DNA of 64,000 nt. Origin: Nyssa sinensis (taxonomy: Eukaryota > Streptophyta > Magnoliopsida > Cornales > Nyssaceae). Shown here piece after piece: positions 22,061 through 34,525 of this stretch; the stretch's first letter is position 1; each line of letters begins with the position of its first letter. The translations under genes were made by a program, and so were the position numbers. The stretch is from positions 23,262,307 through 23,326,306 of the forward strand of contig CM018035.1 in NCBI GenBank assembly GCA_008638375.1, read 5' to 3'. The notes under the pieces were generated by a model. The model had not been told where the DNA came from and did no database searches. It worked only from the letters and a program-made list of their open reading frames with translations.

Positions 22061-22170
22061 AAAGAGTTAAATCCCCAATCCTTATTAAACAAAATAGAGA
22101 ATCTAATTTTTCTTTTAAATAAATAAATTAGAAGAGGTATTATTGTAAGAAAACGGTGAAGAGAATGCAC

Positions 22171-22188
22171 CTTGTTTGGCATGACAGG
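22171..22188 (-). pseudogene. eRF3: eRF3-like exon B, 3' piece (cut by Copia-2)
   Basis: The end of exon B (PVMPNK, then a GT donor at 22169-22170), separated from its 5' piece at 27122-27214 by Copia-2. The ACAGG at 22184-22188 is the target duplication. Confidence 0.8.
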
Positions 22189-22353
22189 TGAAGAAATAAA
22201 GAAGAGAACGGAATTTATATATATTTCTGTGTATTTAAAACTGTACAATATGAGGTTTATTTATAGGTACAATATGAGAATACAATGTGGAAGTGTATCT
22301 GATATGGGACAAAGTGGAAATAGAGTCTATGAGTAATCTAGAATATTCTAACA
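22189..22353 (-). repeat. 3' LTR of Copia-2
   Basis: Plus-strand reading starts TGAAGAAATAAAG and ends AATATTCTAACA (TGTTAG...TTCA on the element strand). Next to it at 22354-22371 is the complement of the polypurine tract (CTCGAGTTTGAGGGGGGA on the element strand). Confidence 0.93.
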
Positions 22354-22360
22354 TCCCCCC

Positions 22361-22946
22361 TCAAACTCGAGATGACGAAGTCAACTGGAGTTTGGAAACA
22401 AGATCACGGAGCCGACCAGGAGGATGAGACTTCGTGAAAATATCGACAAGTTGATCTTCAAACGAGACAGAGCGAAGATCCAAGGTGCCCTGCTGAAGAT
22501 GGTGCCGAATGAAGTGACAATCAATTTCAACATGTTTAGGTACGCTCATGAAAGACATCATTGTGAGCAATCTGGATGGCGCTCCGATTATCACAATAAA
22601 GAGGAGAACTAGTCAGCTGAGGAGCACCAATGTCTGTCAGAAGCCATCGTAACCACAAAAGTTCAGCTGTAGTATCAGCAAAGGCATGGTACTCAGCCTC
22701 AGTACTAGAGCGGGCAACAACAGTCTGCTTCTTACTACGCCAAGAAATGAGAGAGGTGCCGAGTAAGAAACAGTAGCCCATGGTGGAACAACGATCGGTA
22801 GGATCACTAGCCCAATCAGCATCAAAATAGGAGCGGAGCTCAAGAGATGAGCGAGAGGAAAAGTGAAGGCCATGAAACAGAGTTCCCTTGACATACCGTA
22901 AAATGCGAAGAACAACAGCATAGTGGGTAGAGCGAGGGGCACTCAT
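22361..22946 (-). pseudogene. Copia-2 RNase H
   Basis: Blocks HYAVVLRILRYVKGTLFHGL, FDADWASDPTDRCST, VVARSSTEAEYHAFAD and YCDNRSAIQIAHN give the RNase H fold with its acidic residues. A frame change at about 22540-22590 leads to HVEIDCHFIRHHLQQG and the terminal QLVDIFTKSHP. Confidence 0.9.
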
Positions 22947-23117
22947 AAACTGGCTAAAAATATGAACAACATAGGAAATGTCTGGTCGAGTAACAGTGAG
23001 ATAGATGAGACTATCGACCAGTTGTTAATACAAAGTAGCATCAGGAAAAGATTCACCATCAGTAGCAAGTAACCGAACATTAGGATCAAGTGGAGAAGTG
23101 CATGTTTTGCTGTCAGT

Positions 23118-23841
23118 CTAGCCGGCCTTAGAGAGCAAGTCGGATGCATACTTAGCTTGAGAAAGATAATAACCATCTGATCCAGATGTAACCTCAAGAC
23201 CCAGAAAGTAGTTAAGCTGCCCCAAGTCCTTCATCTCAAAGTTCTGACTCAAGAAGTGTTGAAGATCTCTAATACTAGAGAGATTATCGCCTGTAATGAT
23301 CATGTCATCAACACAAAGAAGAATAAGAATAATACCAGCACCAGTGGTCTGAAGGAAAAGAGCTGAGTCATAGGCACTAGGGGTAAACCCCTGTTGAGCA
23401 ACAACACAACTGAATTTAGCAAACCAGGCTAGGGGAGCTTGTTTGAAGACCGTAGAGAGCACGCCCAATACAGCAAACTGTGTGAGAAGGATGGGCATAA
23501 CCAGGGGGAGGATGCATATAAACTTCCTCAGCAAGATCACCATTCAAGAATACATTTTTGACATCCATCTGAAACAGTTGCCAATGACGCACAACAGCAA
23601 TGGCAAGCAAAGAGCGGACAAAGGTAAGGCGAGCAACAGGGGCAAAAGTCTCCTCATAGTCAATACCATACTCTTGAGAGAAACCCTTAGCAACAAGACG
23701 AGCTTTGTAGCGTTCCACTGATCCATCTGACCTAGTCTTGATTTTGTAGACCCACTTACATCCAACTGCAGACTTGCTAGGAGGTAAATCTACCAAGTCC
23801 CAGGTATGAGGGTTAGTGAGAGCTTCTAGTTCATTAGACAT
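23118..23841 (-). pseudogene. Copia-2 reverse transcriptase
   Basis: NPHTWDLVDLP, VGCKWVYKIKTRSDGSVERYKARLVAKG and FQMDVKNVFLNGDLAEEVYM are canonical. The catalytic box reads ILLCVDDMIITGD, Cys where Copia RTs have Tyr or Phe before VDD. A frameshift at about 23416-23540 separates the N- and C-terminal halves. Confidence 0.9.
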
Positions 23842-24169
23842 AGCTTTCTGCCAAAGAGGGTCAGTACTAGCCTCATGATAACTGTGAGGTTCGTGAAGGG
23901 TAGCAAGAGCATAATAACAATGAAAATCTTGAAGATGAGAAGGAGGGCTCTTACTCTAGTGGATTGACGAAATGTAGGTACCTGGACAGGCTCGGAGTTA
24001 GTTAATGGATCAGGAGTATCAGCAGACGTGTTAGATGACTTTGAGACAGGCGAAGAAGGAACATCTGAGGAACTTGGCATCTCTGCAAAAGAGTTAGGAA
24101 ATAAAGCAATAGAGGGGTCAGTAAAGATAGGAGCATAATTGATAGAAGACTGCGGAAAAGGAGAAATAC

Positions 24170-25050
24170 TCATAAACATCTTATGTTCCTAAAACTCGAC
24201 ATGATGAGAAATACGAAGGCGTTTAATGATGGGATCATAACAACGATAACCCTTTTGACTGAGACCATAACCAAGAAGACAGCAGAGTCGGGATCGAGGC
24301 TCAAGTTTGGTGTGTTCATGTGAGGGAAGAGTGACAAAACAAACACAACCAAAAACTCGAAGTAATGAATAGTTAGGGCCTGTACCATGGAGAAGCTCAA
24401 AAGGAGTTTTATTGTGTATAGTGGGTGAGGCAACACGATTGATGGTGTAGACAGCAATGAGAGCAGCTTCTCCCCAAAAACGTTCTGGAAGAGGAGAATG
24501 TGGCGATGTTTACGTTCTGCTCGACCATTTTGTTGTGAGGTGTATGGAAAAGAATGGTGAGAGACTGTCCCATTGTGCTGTAAAAGGGCAAGAAATGACT
24601 TATCTTTGTATTCCATTACATTATTTGAACGAAAAGTTTTAATGGTACAAGAAAATTGAGTTTGCACCATTTTGTGAAAATTCTAGTAGATAGTGGTGAG
24701 TTCAGACCTATGCTGCAAAAGATATATCCAAGTATAACGACTGTAATCATCCATAAAGATAACAAAATAATGAGATCCCCCCTCAGTCGGTGTCGGGGTA
24801 GGACCCCATATATCAGAATGAACTAAGTCAAAAGGTGCTGCAGAAAAAGAGTCACTTTTATTAAAGGATAAATGTGTTTGTTTTCCAAGATGACATGACA
24901 CACAATCAAAAGACTGAAATTTAACTGCACCTAAATGACCCTGAGAAGCCAAGAACTGGACACGTGGAAGTGAGGCATGACCCAACCGGGAGTGCCATAA
25001 ACTAGAAGTAACTGTAATGGCAGCCATGGAAGTGTTTGTGAAAGAAGGAA
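24170..25050 (-). pseudogene. Copia-2 integrase
   Basis: The GAG-pre-integrase finger has His in LWHSRLGHASL and Cys in FDCVSCHLGK. The core starts at HSDIWGPTPTP and continues after stops to TFRSNNVMEYKD, where Asn replaces the second catalytic Asp, then the Glu in NGRAERKHRHIL. Later frames are broken. Confidence 0.88.
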
Positions 25051-25309
25051 TCTGTAGAGATGTGAGCTCAAAAAGACGTCCAACTTTACGGCCTGTCCCA
25101 AGCAGCTGACCCGTCTGTGAATCCTGTACATCAACACCCTTGTTAGAAAATTTCAGATCAAGGCCTCACTCACAAAGTTGTCCAACAGAAAGAAGATTTA
25201 AGGATAATTGAGGCACAAGGTAAGTATCATTGACAGATAAATTAGAGGTAGAAATAGACCCTACGTGACTAACAGGCATATGAGATCCATTGGCTAGTGT
25301 ATATTGCAG

Positions 25310-25410
25310 GATTGGGAGAAAGAGCAGTTTTATGAGAGAAGATGGTGGAATTAGATGTCATATGGTTACAACAAGCAGAGTCTATAAACCACTTGAGATT
25401 TACCTAGGGT
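25310..25410 (-). pseudogene. Copia-2 protease remnant
   Basis: WFIDSACCNHMT is the Copia protease active-site block (usual Asp-Ser-Gly changed to Asp-Ser-Ala). Surrounding frames are interrupted. Confidence 0.8.
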
Positions 25411-25451
25411 GACGGACAAGGCAGTAGAGGATTGGGACAAAACCTAATGAA

Positions 25452-26418
25452 TTAAGGCCGTTGCGTCAACTGAAGTGAGAGGAGTGGATGGAGACGAAGA
25501 CTTGGGTGCAGAGGAAGTAGAGGAAGCAAGCGCAACTGTCTGTTAGGAAGGAGTAGATGAGGTGACTGTGGCTGTCTGTTAGGAAGTTTGTTGCCGCTTA
25601 TAATACTTGTACTTGCGACATTCATTAATGGTGTGACCACGAAAATTACACCACTAGCAAAGACGGATCTTGGAGTTGGATTGGGATGATGGATAGCCAG
25701 TAGAACATGGTGAAGGACCACGAGAAGCAACGGCAAGAACCATATCAGATGATTGCATCTTCATAGTGGAACGACGAGTTTTTTCAGAGATGAGTTCAGA
25801 AACAACAACATCTAAAGTCGGAAGTGGTTGACGATGAAGAAGAGAGGCTCGAGTAGACTCAAAATCATCACGAAGAGCCATTATAAAGTGCATAAACTTT
25901 CGTCGATCAAGCTAGGCAGCAAATGTTTGAATGTCTTAAGCACATGCTGACTTTGGATCTGCGGTAGATAATTGTTCCCAAAGATGATTGGTCTGAGAAA
26001 AAAAATTAGCAATAGACTGACCTGGGTCCTAATGCATCTGATAAAGTTTAGCTTTCAGTTGAAACTCCAAGGAAGCATCATAGGTGCAGTTGTATCTTTT
26101 GGCTAGAAAATCCCAAGCAACCTTAGCATTCCCAAGTCTTGGAAGGAGACTATTGATGGATGTAACAGAAGTGTTGATGAACCAAGATAAAATCTTGTAG
26201 TGCGTACTACCCCATTCTTCCAGACGAGTTGAAAATGCCTCTTCTATCTCACTTGCCTTCTGTGTTAGTGTAGCAAGGTCTCCAGTCACATAACGCCATA
26301 ATCGGCGTCCTTTCAAGAAAACCTCCATATTCTGAGCCCACATACTATAATTGGATCCATCCAATATTATGTCTATGGGACGAATAATAGAATCGAGATT
26401 CGATGCAGATTGAGACAT
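25452..26418 (-). pseudogene. Copia-2 gag
   Basis: ATG at 26416-26418; LDGSNYSMWAQNMEVFLKGRRLWRYVTG is the conserved start of plant Copia gag, followed by WDFLAKRY, then TAA/TGA interruptions at about 26031 and 25930. FIMALRDDFESTRASLLHR follows in the next frame, then a zinc-knuckle remnant (WCNFRGHTINECRKYKYY) at about 25610-25660 lacking its first Cys context. Confidence 0.88.
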
Positions 26419-26498
26419 ATCGAATCTTCAAACGTACAAACAGATAGCAAAAAGGAAAGCAGGATGAAAACTGAGCAGAATGCACCCGATTTGTAAAA

Positions 26499-26531
26499 AG
26501 TCAACGGTCAACGATCAACGGTCAAAGTCAA
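26499..26531 (-). promoter_or_regulatory. W-box cluster in the Copia-2 leader
   Basis: On the element strand four TTGAC(C/T) motifs lie within 33 bp (26499-26504, 26506-26511, 26520-26525, 26526-26531), plus a near miss TTGAT. TTGAC(C/T) is the binding site of WRKY transcription factors. The cluster lies between the primer site and gag ATG. Confidence 0.6.
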
Positions 26532-26574
26532 CGGTTAACCCTGATGTGGCGACAAAAGCTGAAAGTGGATCTAG

Positions 26575-26645
26575 GGCTGACGTGGTAGTGATGTGGCTAG
26601 GGCTGACATGGTAGTGACGTGGCTAGGGCTGATGTGGCAGCGCAA
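26575..26645. repeat. Minisatellite in the Copia-2 leader
   Basis: Three imperfect copies of a unit of about 28 bp (GCTAGGGCTGACGTGGTAGTGAT) in tandem between primer site and gag. Confidence 0.85.
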
Positions 26646-26940
26646 GGATGAGGCTGGCGCGTGGGGTGCATGGGTGGCGCGGCAGAACTTCGGGAGGCGC
26701 GTGAGGGCTCGTGGCAGCTCCGATGGGGGTGATCTTGGCGGCATTGGACTTCCTCTCTGAATGGGCTGTCCAATGGTGGTGGCACCTTTGTGAGATGGTG
26801 ACCAGAATAGTGTAAAATTGAGGAAGACATAGAGGAATGGCGGTGCGTGGCAGCTCGTGAGGTAAGATACCGTCACAAGGAAGAAAACCAAAAATTTGCC
26901 GAAAGAACAGCTGAAAAAATAAGACTACAGGCCACAAGTT

Positions 26941-26956
26941 TATGGCTCTGATACCA
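26941..26956 (-). promoter_or_regulatory. Primer binding site of Copia-2
   Basis: Complement reads TGGTATCAGAGCCATA directly after the 5' LTR, matching initiator Met-tRNA. Confidence 0.93.
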
Positions 26957-27121
26957 TGAAGAAATAAAGAAGAGAAAGGAATTTATATATATTTCTGTGT
27001 ATTTCAAACTGTACAATATGAGGTCTATTTATAGGTACAATATGAGAATACAATGTGGGAGTGTATCCGATGTGAGACAAAGTGGAAATAGAGTCTATGA
27101 GTAATCTAGAATATTCTAACA
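26957..27121 (-). repeat. 5' LTR of Copia-2
   Basis: 165 bp, about seven differences from the LTR at 22189-22353, same termini. Confidence 0.93.
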
Positions 27122-27214
27122 ACAGGCAAGTTATCACCCTCGCACACACTGCCAGATTCTACTTTTCCCATCACAACAGTACCCATGCCTTTAAATTTGT
27201 CAATAATAGGAAGC
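27122..27214 (-). pseudogene. eRF3: eRF3-like exon B, 5' piece
   Basis: After an acceptor (CTTTGTAG; AG at 27215-27216) the minus strand encodes LPIIDKFKGMGTVVMGKVES followed by a GSV-x-EGDN block. This is the start of domain 2 of the eRF3 GTPase, which with eRF1 ends translation. The exon, counted with its other piece at 22171-22183, is 106 bp and still open; its only break is Copia-2. Its first base completes the Arg codon begun at the end of exon A (38362), matching splice phase. EF-1alpha and HBS1 are related GTPases, but the DKFKGMGTVVMGKVESG wording fits eRF3 best. Confidence 0.8.
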
Positions 27215-27216
27215 CT

Positions 27217-28756
27217 ACAAAGTTAAGATTTTGACATAAGATAAATATAATCGACAGTAAGTCAATAACATTACAATAATTTAAATTTTGTTCCATGCTT
27301 CCATTTTGGTCAAAACAGCTGAAATGTTTCGATTTTTCAGGGTGACAGTATGAAAACATATGAAAAATTTTAACTTTAAATGCTTTGCACAATTTCTTTT
27401 TTTCTTCATAAATTCCAAATGGAAATCATTTCAATCAAAACGACTGATTTATGTCAACATTACAGTGGTTAAAATCCAACAATTCACAATTTGAATCTTA
27501 TTATCCGATTTTGCAACTTCTTGATACAAGTTGATAGTTCGAATTCCATGCTGTAAGGGCTTTTATTAAATCTACACAGACCTCAAAGTAAATCATACAA
27601 TTCTCCAATCAAAAATTATTTGTGTCATTCAATTGCCTGTTGAACGTGACTACAACCAAAGAAAAAATATTGTTTTTAACTACAAGGGATTTATGATTAA
27701 AATGTACTACTCTTTGCCTCTCTTTCCTTCAAAGATCCATAGGACTCTTTTCCAAGAGACATTGAAATTGATCCTGCTCTCTTCACAAACCTCCAAATCA
27801 AAAACCATTTTTCCGCAGATGTTCCAACATAGGTAATCTTTTGAAGCCAACTGTTAATAGTTTAAAAGATGCTTTGCACCATGACCATTGACGTGAGTAT
27901 TTCATTAGTGTTTAAATTTTGATGAGTATTCTATTCAGTGCCTAGATTTCTTAGTTTCATTATTTTATTTAAAGTAGTTGCTTCAAGAAAAGCAAACTGA
28001 AATAATGATCCCAAATGCGCTCATTGTACTTGTATCACTGATGGTAAGGGGGTAATGCTAAAATGCATCTTCAAGTGTAAATTAATGAGAGAATGTATAT
28101 TTAAATAGTGTTATTTAGATGAAACATCCAATTGACAGAATTCATGAAAAAGGTCTCTGGTCATTTACAACTTCCAGATGATGGTTAAAAACTTCTTGTG
28201 GGAAAAAATGAATATTTTTTAATGGGTAAAGGTGTCTGTTACATTGCACCAATTTTAGAAATAAAATGGCTATATGGTATTGTTTCCCTAGAAATATGTT
28301 AAAAGGGTTGGTAATAAGAGAATGCATTTGAAGTGCAATAGTGGATATGAGGATGGTGTTATTTGAATGAATCATCATTTCGTCAAATGACTCATGACTC
28401 ATAACACATGAAAATGTTTTTGGGGAGAGGTGTGGATAACATATGTTACAAAAGAAAAGGAAAACTTTGAAAAAATGTGAACCAAAAAACTTTGAAAGAG
28501 ATGGTGAAGAATTGGGAACCATATTCCTCTACAATCATGCATTGGCATTGAATTTTTCACAAGGCCTTTGTTTGCCAAGATAACAAATTCAATTGGTGAA
28601 TATGATTAGAGCTTAAAACTTCCATTAGATGGGGGTCACCTTCTTAAAAAAAGTTCATAAGTTCTGGAGACACAAAATGAATCAAGGACCATTGGTGAAT
28701 AAAGTAAGAGCATTACCCTGCAGACGTGATCACTCATTGTCATATAATACTACAAC
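27217..28756. other. Probable eRF3 intron, no gene seen
   Basis: AT-rich sequence upstream of exon B. I looked for eRF3 exons on the minus strand and saw none. A 126-codon minus-strand frame (28142-28522) has no recognised motif. Confidence 0.5.
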
Positions 28757-30726
28757 CTAGTTTTTTCCTGATAAATAAAGCATTCATTATGATGCAGCAT
28801 GATAGGGGACCTATGCATACACAGGATATAAAAGGACTATACAAGCATATACTCTCATCCAAAAACTATACAAACAGGCAACAAAGAGCTCCCAGTAATA
28901 CAAGAGAGAGAGAATTTAAAAGACTATTTCAAAAATCCATATATGGAATTCAACCCCTTTAAAACTTCTCCTATTACTTTAAAACCTAATATTCCATTAA
29001 AGAAAAATGGAGCCACCTACAACACCTCCCTAACCCCCTCCTCACTCTAAAGCCTCCTCAACTGCAAAGCACCTCCCTAACCAAGTTAGGCAACATGTAG
29101 CAAACACCAAAGAGGGCAAGAAGCAAGGTCCCTAGACAAGATAAATATGATTCACCAGTTTATGTTCCCTTTCGCACAAGCAGCACCAGTTCACAGTTAT
29201 GGAGTTTACCTATGGTCAAACTCTTTATGAAAGTAGACATCCAACTAGAAAAAGAGTCAACTAGGAAGAAGCTTTTGCATGCCAAACCACTTTCAAAGGG
29301 AAGCCTTGCCTCTCCCTACCACAAAGAACCTTACAAAATGATCTATGTTCAAAGATTCCCAACCTCAACCCCTGTCATAACACATCCTCCTCTTCCACTA
29401 TAAAATCAAGGCCATATAAGATGCCATAAAGCCCCAAGACCTCATTCATGTTCTAATCTTACTATGGTGTAATAAACGAGATATCCCAATTAATTGTCCT
29501 CGTATAAATAGCCACCCTAGCCTGCCTATCACTAGCATTCCAGAAGAGACTAAGGAACATCTAAGCCTTCTCAAGCTACCAAAAAAATTTGTTAAAGTTC
29601 CATTGGTAATAACCAATAAAACTTGACTGAGGATATACAAAACCCCACCCATTTCTTCCACTTCGCCCTAAAACCTATCCTCTTCGTGATGTACAATAAT
29701 TTCTCATAATTCACATAATAATATGCCTTCTCCACATCCAATGTGCAAATAACTCCAGTATCATTGCTCCTTATCTAAGAATCTAATCACCCATTAGCTA
29801 TCAACACTGCAAATAGAATCCAATTACCCCCCCACAAAAGCATTCTGAGATTCTGAGACAACTTTACCTATCATCTTCTTAAGCCTCAAAACTAACACCT
29901 CAAAATGATTTACAAAGACTACGAACAAAAATAGTAAGTGTCAACTGCTCTTCCTTTCTTTGGGATCAAAACTTTTTTCAAACTCCTCATGCTCGTGAAG
30001 TGCAAAGTATTCCCATCACATCTAAGCGCACCATCTCCAATCACTACTAAAAGATAAGTGTTACAACTCTCCAACCCTTCCACCATTTCCTCCTCAAAGA
30101 ACTCCCTTCCTAGCCAATCTCTAACCTCATCCTCAATTCCATCAAAAGCCACCCCATCAAATTTTGGTCTCCACTAAGATGCCTTATTATATACAAGTAA
30201 TTATAGAATTGTACTACCCCCACTCTTATCTCCCACTCTTTACTTAACATGGTTCCATTTACCATGATCATCCCAATATGATTAACTCTTTTATGAGATT
30301 TAGCTAGCCAATGAAAGAATTTCATATTCTTGTCACCCTCTTTAACTATAAAATTAATGCCCCAGACTTTGGCCTCCAACTCACCTCCTCAAAAAATCAA
30401 TTCTCCCAACCTCCACTTTACTCTCCTCCCTACTAACCTTCTCAACCTTGCTTAACTATTCTCTCCCTCATTTTTCATCTAGTTCTTTAATTGCATTCAT
30501 CATTATGTGGTATTTGCATCCCAAATTTCCAAAGCCCTCCATGTTTCATTTCTTCAAATCTACTTTAAGCATCATGATCTTACTGTCCTATAGCAAAACT
30601 TGGAGTACCATTCACTCTACAGCCTTCCTACCAATCTTTGACCCCATCCCTAGAACCCTCTTCCTTCAACTATGTTCTCAAATCTCAAAGCCTCTTTCCA
30701 CCCTATATGCCAACATTGTCCAATAG
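28757..30726 (-). mobile_element. LINE fragment (LINE-2)
   Basis: The minus-strand translation has LINE ORF2 linker and RT blocks: FIVKEGDKNMKFFHWLAKSHKR (30300-30360), EVRDWLGREFFEEEMVEGLESCN (about 30060-30130), a decayed VVSESQNAFVGG block (about 29810-29870) and CISSVKF-like remains to 29450. The 3' portion to 28757 lacks coding sequence and ends TTTATTTATCAGGAAAAAA on the minus strand, a plausible tail. Many stops. It lies in the large eRF3 intron. Confidence 0.7.
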
Positions 30727-31670
30727 AATTTGAATACAAGCTTACATTGTCAGATCCATAGCTAACAGCACCAAAACTAAAAAACACTTCGCAAGAGTTC
30801 AACAAAAAAAAAGATTGTTGTACATACTTTTATAAGAGGGAAAAAAAGAAAATTGAAAAAGTTAAAGATGGAAAGGGAAGTGAGGGAGAAGCTAAGAACC
30901 CTACTGAAGCTTACCTACTCAGATTTGTATTTGGAATCATTTTTTTGAACGGTAAAGATAGCTATAAAAAATAAAGGAGCCCAAGAAGGGCTTCCCATAA
31001 TTACAAAAAAGTATGGGGGACCGGCAATAACAATTAAAGCCTAAGATCCCCAGAAAAAACTATTAATCTGTCTAAATGCAAAGGAACTTCCTCTCTGATC
31101 AAAAAGAATAACCTTTTCAGAAAAATGTCTTTCAACTTCCATGGGGGGACTTCCTCCCTATCAAAAACTCTTTAATTTCTTTCTTTCCAACGGCACCATA
31201 AAAGACAAACGAGAGCCATTCTCCTAAGAAAATGAGCAGCTCTTTCCTCATTTTAACAGCACCTCCAACCTAAGAAAAGATGTCTCACTTTAGCCAAATG
31301 ATCCCACGAACACCCAAAAATTGAGAAGAGAGAAGATTCCATATATCCGAAGCCACCTTGTAATATAGAAGAAGATAGTCCCCCATCTCTTCTTCATTTT
31401 TTCATAAAGAGTAACGACTTGGAAGAAGAAACACCCTCCTCTTTAAATTGTATACCATTAAGATGGCTTCCCAAGCCACTTCCCACCAAAAGAGACAGCT
31501 TTCACTGGTGCTTTTGATTTCCATACCAATTTCTATGGAAAAGATAGATCCTTCCCCTCCACTATGTTCTTATAACATGAACAAACTGTAAAATTTCCAT
31601 CATCATTGCCCTTCCACCTCATCCCATCCAACCTTCCATCATTTAAGACCACCTTGCTCAAAAGACCCTA

Positions 31671-32078
31671 TCATATCCTCCTCATAAACTTCGGAATCCA
31701 CACTCTCCCATTCCCCACCTCCTCTATACAATCTGCCACCAAGCCATCCTTATCCAAAGCTATGTTGAAGAGGTTTGGGAATTTCTCCCTCAAGATTCCC
31801 TCCTTGTGCCATGGATCCTTCCAAAATTTCACTCTCAAACCATTATCGATGACAAAATTCATACAGGCCAAATAGTCATCTTCCCCCCTCCTTCTAATGG
31901 CCTTCCATGCACCGCAACCATAAGGCTCCAACACATTCAGCAAGTTGTTGCCCCCCTCCTCGCTCTTATATCTTGCAGCTATCTCATCCTTCCATAAAAC
32001 TTTTTCTTCCGTAGCATATCTCCAAAACCACTTTCCTACCAGCACTTTGTTAAACAGCTTCAAGTCTTTTATCCCCAA
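31671..32078 (-). pseudogene. LINE-1 ORF2 C-terminal region
   Basis: MGIKDLKLFNKVLVGKWFWR is the conserved block just before the zinc-binding zf-RVT region of plant LINE ORF2, followed by GLRVKFWKDPW. Open for 135 codons. Confidence 0.85.
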
Positions 32079-32238
32079 ACTCCTTCATTGATAGGGGCTT
32101 TCACTTTATCCTATCCTACTAGGTGAATCTTTTTCCTTTCCTCTATTCCTCCGGAAAAAAAAGTCCCATTGAATCTTTTCTAGCTTCCTCCTAACTAAAG
32201 ATGGCATCTGGAATTGCGACATGTAATACATAGGGAGA

Positions 32239-33360
32239 TTATCCAATGTACTCCAAATTAGAGTGATCCTTTCTCCTTTGGAGAGTTGTTTTCATTTTCA
32301 TCCCATAAGGAGGCCAAGGTAGATAGTTAGAAGATTGCCCACGCCACACCATCTCTTCCAAATCCCTGATCTCCCCAATAGGAATGATATCCGACTTCCT
32401 AACATTGACTCTCAAACTCGACAACGTCTCAAAGCAAAGCAAGATGCATCTCAAATTATAAAGTTGTGGCTCCTTTGCTTTGCAAAAAATAATGGTGTCA
32501 TCTGCAAAGAATAGATGTGATATCTCCACCCTTACGCCATCCTCACCTTCTATTGAAAACCCTCTAATCATGCCTCCATGACTTACCCTTTCGATCATCC
32601 TACTCAAAGCCTCCATGACAATCACAAACAATAATGGAGATAATGGGTCCCTCAGTCTCCAGCCCCTCGAAGATTTGAAAAAACTCGTAGAGGAACCATT
32701 AACTATAACCGAGTAAAAAACTGAAGTAATGCATGCTTTAATCCATCTCCTCCACCTCTCATCAAACCCCATCAAACTCTGAAAGAAGTTCTAATTTACA
32801 TAATCATATGCCTTCTCAATGTTGAGCTTGTACACAAACCCTTCCCCCGCCCCTTCCTCTTAACATCGATTGCACTCATTTACTATAAGAGCTGCATCCA
32901 TAATTTGCCTACCACCTATAAAAGCATTCTGACTTGGCAAAATTTTTTTATCTATAACTTTCCACATCCTCAAAGCTAAGGCCTTAGCCAAAAGCTTGTA
33001 CGTGCTCCCCACCAAGCTAATTGGCCTGAAATCCCTTATATTTTTTACCCTTTCCTTTTTAGGGATCAGAGCAATGAGTGAAGCATTATGGCTCCCTTCA
33101 ATAGGAATATCTGTTATGGAACCAAGAGAACACCACCATCACATCATGTCCAAAGTCAAGGTGAAGTTGTTCGGGCTAGAGCTTTATCACCATTACAAGA
33201 CTTTAAAGCTGCTATGACTTCTCCCTTCTTAAAGGGCTTTTCCAATCTACTCACCTTAACTTTCATGATGGAGTCAAACTCAATAAACTCCAAAGTCAGA
33301 TGCCAATCAAGAGGTTTCGAGAATAGTCTCTTATAAAACTCTACAATCCTTTCTTTCACC
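32239..33360 (-). pseudogene. LINE-1 reverse transcriptase
   Basis: Blocks in order on the minus strand: ERIVEFYKRLFSKPLDW and LEKPFKKGEVIAALKSCNGDKA (33156-33359), [18 protein letters not shown] remains at about 32900, then MGFDERWRRWIKACI, VNGSSTSFFKSSRGWRLRDPLSPLLF and the catalytic HLFFADDTIIFCKA (about 32480-32520). The FADD box is intact. Frame changes between blocks. Confidence 0.9.
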
Positions 33361-33895
33361 TCATCTACCCCTTGTAACCTCCTCTTCCTCGATAATCATG
33401 GTGCTTATGTTGTTGTGTCTCTTGTGGTAGTTTGCAACCTTGTGAAAAAATTTTGTATTCTGATCACCTTCCTTCAACCACAAAGCCCTAGATTTCCACC
33501 TCTAATATATAGTTCTCCATCTTTAAAACCCTTCCCAATTCCCATTTGCAAGCCATCTCAAGCATGTCTATCCTCAAGAATCCTCATGCTCTTTATCGAA
33601 CTATTGGATGTCAAACAAGATTTTTTCCCTCTTTTTATCATATTTATGAACAACTCCTCATTCCATCGCTTCAAATCAACCTTCAACATCTTTAATTTTT
33701 AAGCCATCACATAGCTAGGATTGCATTCTACCCTATACCCCTGCCACCAAGCGACTACCTTGCCTCGAAAAGACGAATCTTGAAACCATATTTTCTCAAA
33801 ATGGAAAGGCGCTTTTCCCCATCTTAACCCACCACTATCCAAAACAATCGGATGGTGATCTAACATAACCTTCGTCAGACATGATTAAGTGACAT

Positions 33896-34525
33896 CTAGG
33901 AATTTCTCTCCCAAGTCCCCAAAACTTGGAATCTATCCAACTGAGACATGGCTGGATCATCCCTGTCACTTGCCCATGTAAAGCTGCCCTCTTCCGATGA
34001 AAAATCCACCAAACACTTATTATCTATAAACTCTGACAAAGATCTCATCCCATAGGTCAGCCGACCACCCCCTTTGCGCTTGTGAGAAAACCTAGTAACA
34101 TTGAAGTCACCACTAATAACCCGTAACTCAGCCCTCTTGGGAGCATGGCCATCTAATTCGGACCAAAACAAATCACGGCCCACCTCTATACAAGGACCGT
34201 ACACTCTATAAAAACCTATTCGGTTGAGTCATTCACAATCTTCAATCTGTTCAATAAGAAGAACCTTCTCATCCACTCTTTCAGCCTTTCGAACACCCTA
34301 GAGTCCCACATAATAAGGATACCTCCCCGCGGAACCTCTAGCAGCCACAAATCTCCAATCTACCCATCTAGCCCCAACAAGACCCCGAACAAGGCTTTCC
34401 AACATCTCTTGAACTTTTGTTTCCTGGAAATATACAAGATTAGGTTTACATACCGTAATCAATCCTTTGATGGAAGCCATTTTATCTGAGTCATTCAGGC
34501 CTCTTATGTTCCAATATAGTAGCTG
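33896..34525 (-). pseudogene. LINE-1 AP-type endonuclease
   Basis: Starts LLYWNIRGLNDSDK just after a TGA at 34526-34528. FQETKV carries the catalytic Glu, and GDFNVTRF the Asp/Asn pair. SFTWASDR is near the end, but the terminal SDH motif is not clear. A frame change at about 34210-34300 breaks it. Confidence 0.88.

Larger units (their letters stand above)
22189..27121 (-). mobile_element. Copia retrotransposon Copia-2 (4933 bp)
   Basis: Bounded by 165-bp LTRs (22189-22353 and 26957-27121) and the duplication ACAGG (22184-22188, 27122-27126). On the minus strand the order is gag, protease, integrase, RT, RNase H. The LTRs differ at about seven positions (about 4%). Several frames are broken but all domains are recognisable. 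It interrupts an eRF3-like exon. Confidence 0.95.

Noticed and set aside
28142..28522. 126-codon minus-strand frame
   Set aside because: Considered as an eRF3 exon or a gene; shows none of the GTPase motifs and has biased AT-rich composition.
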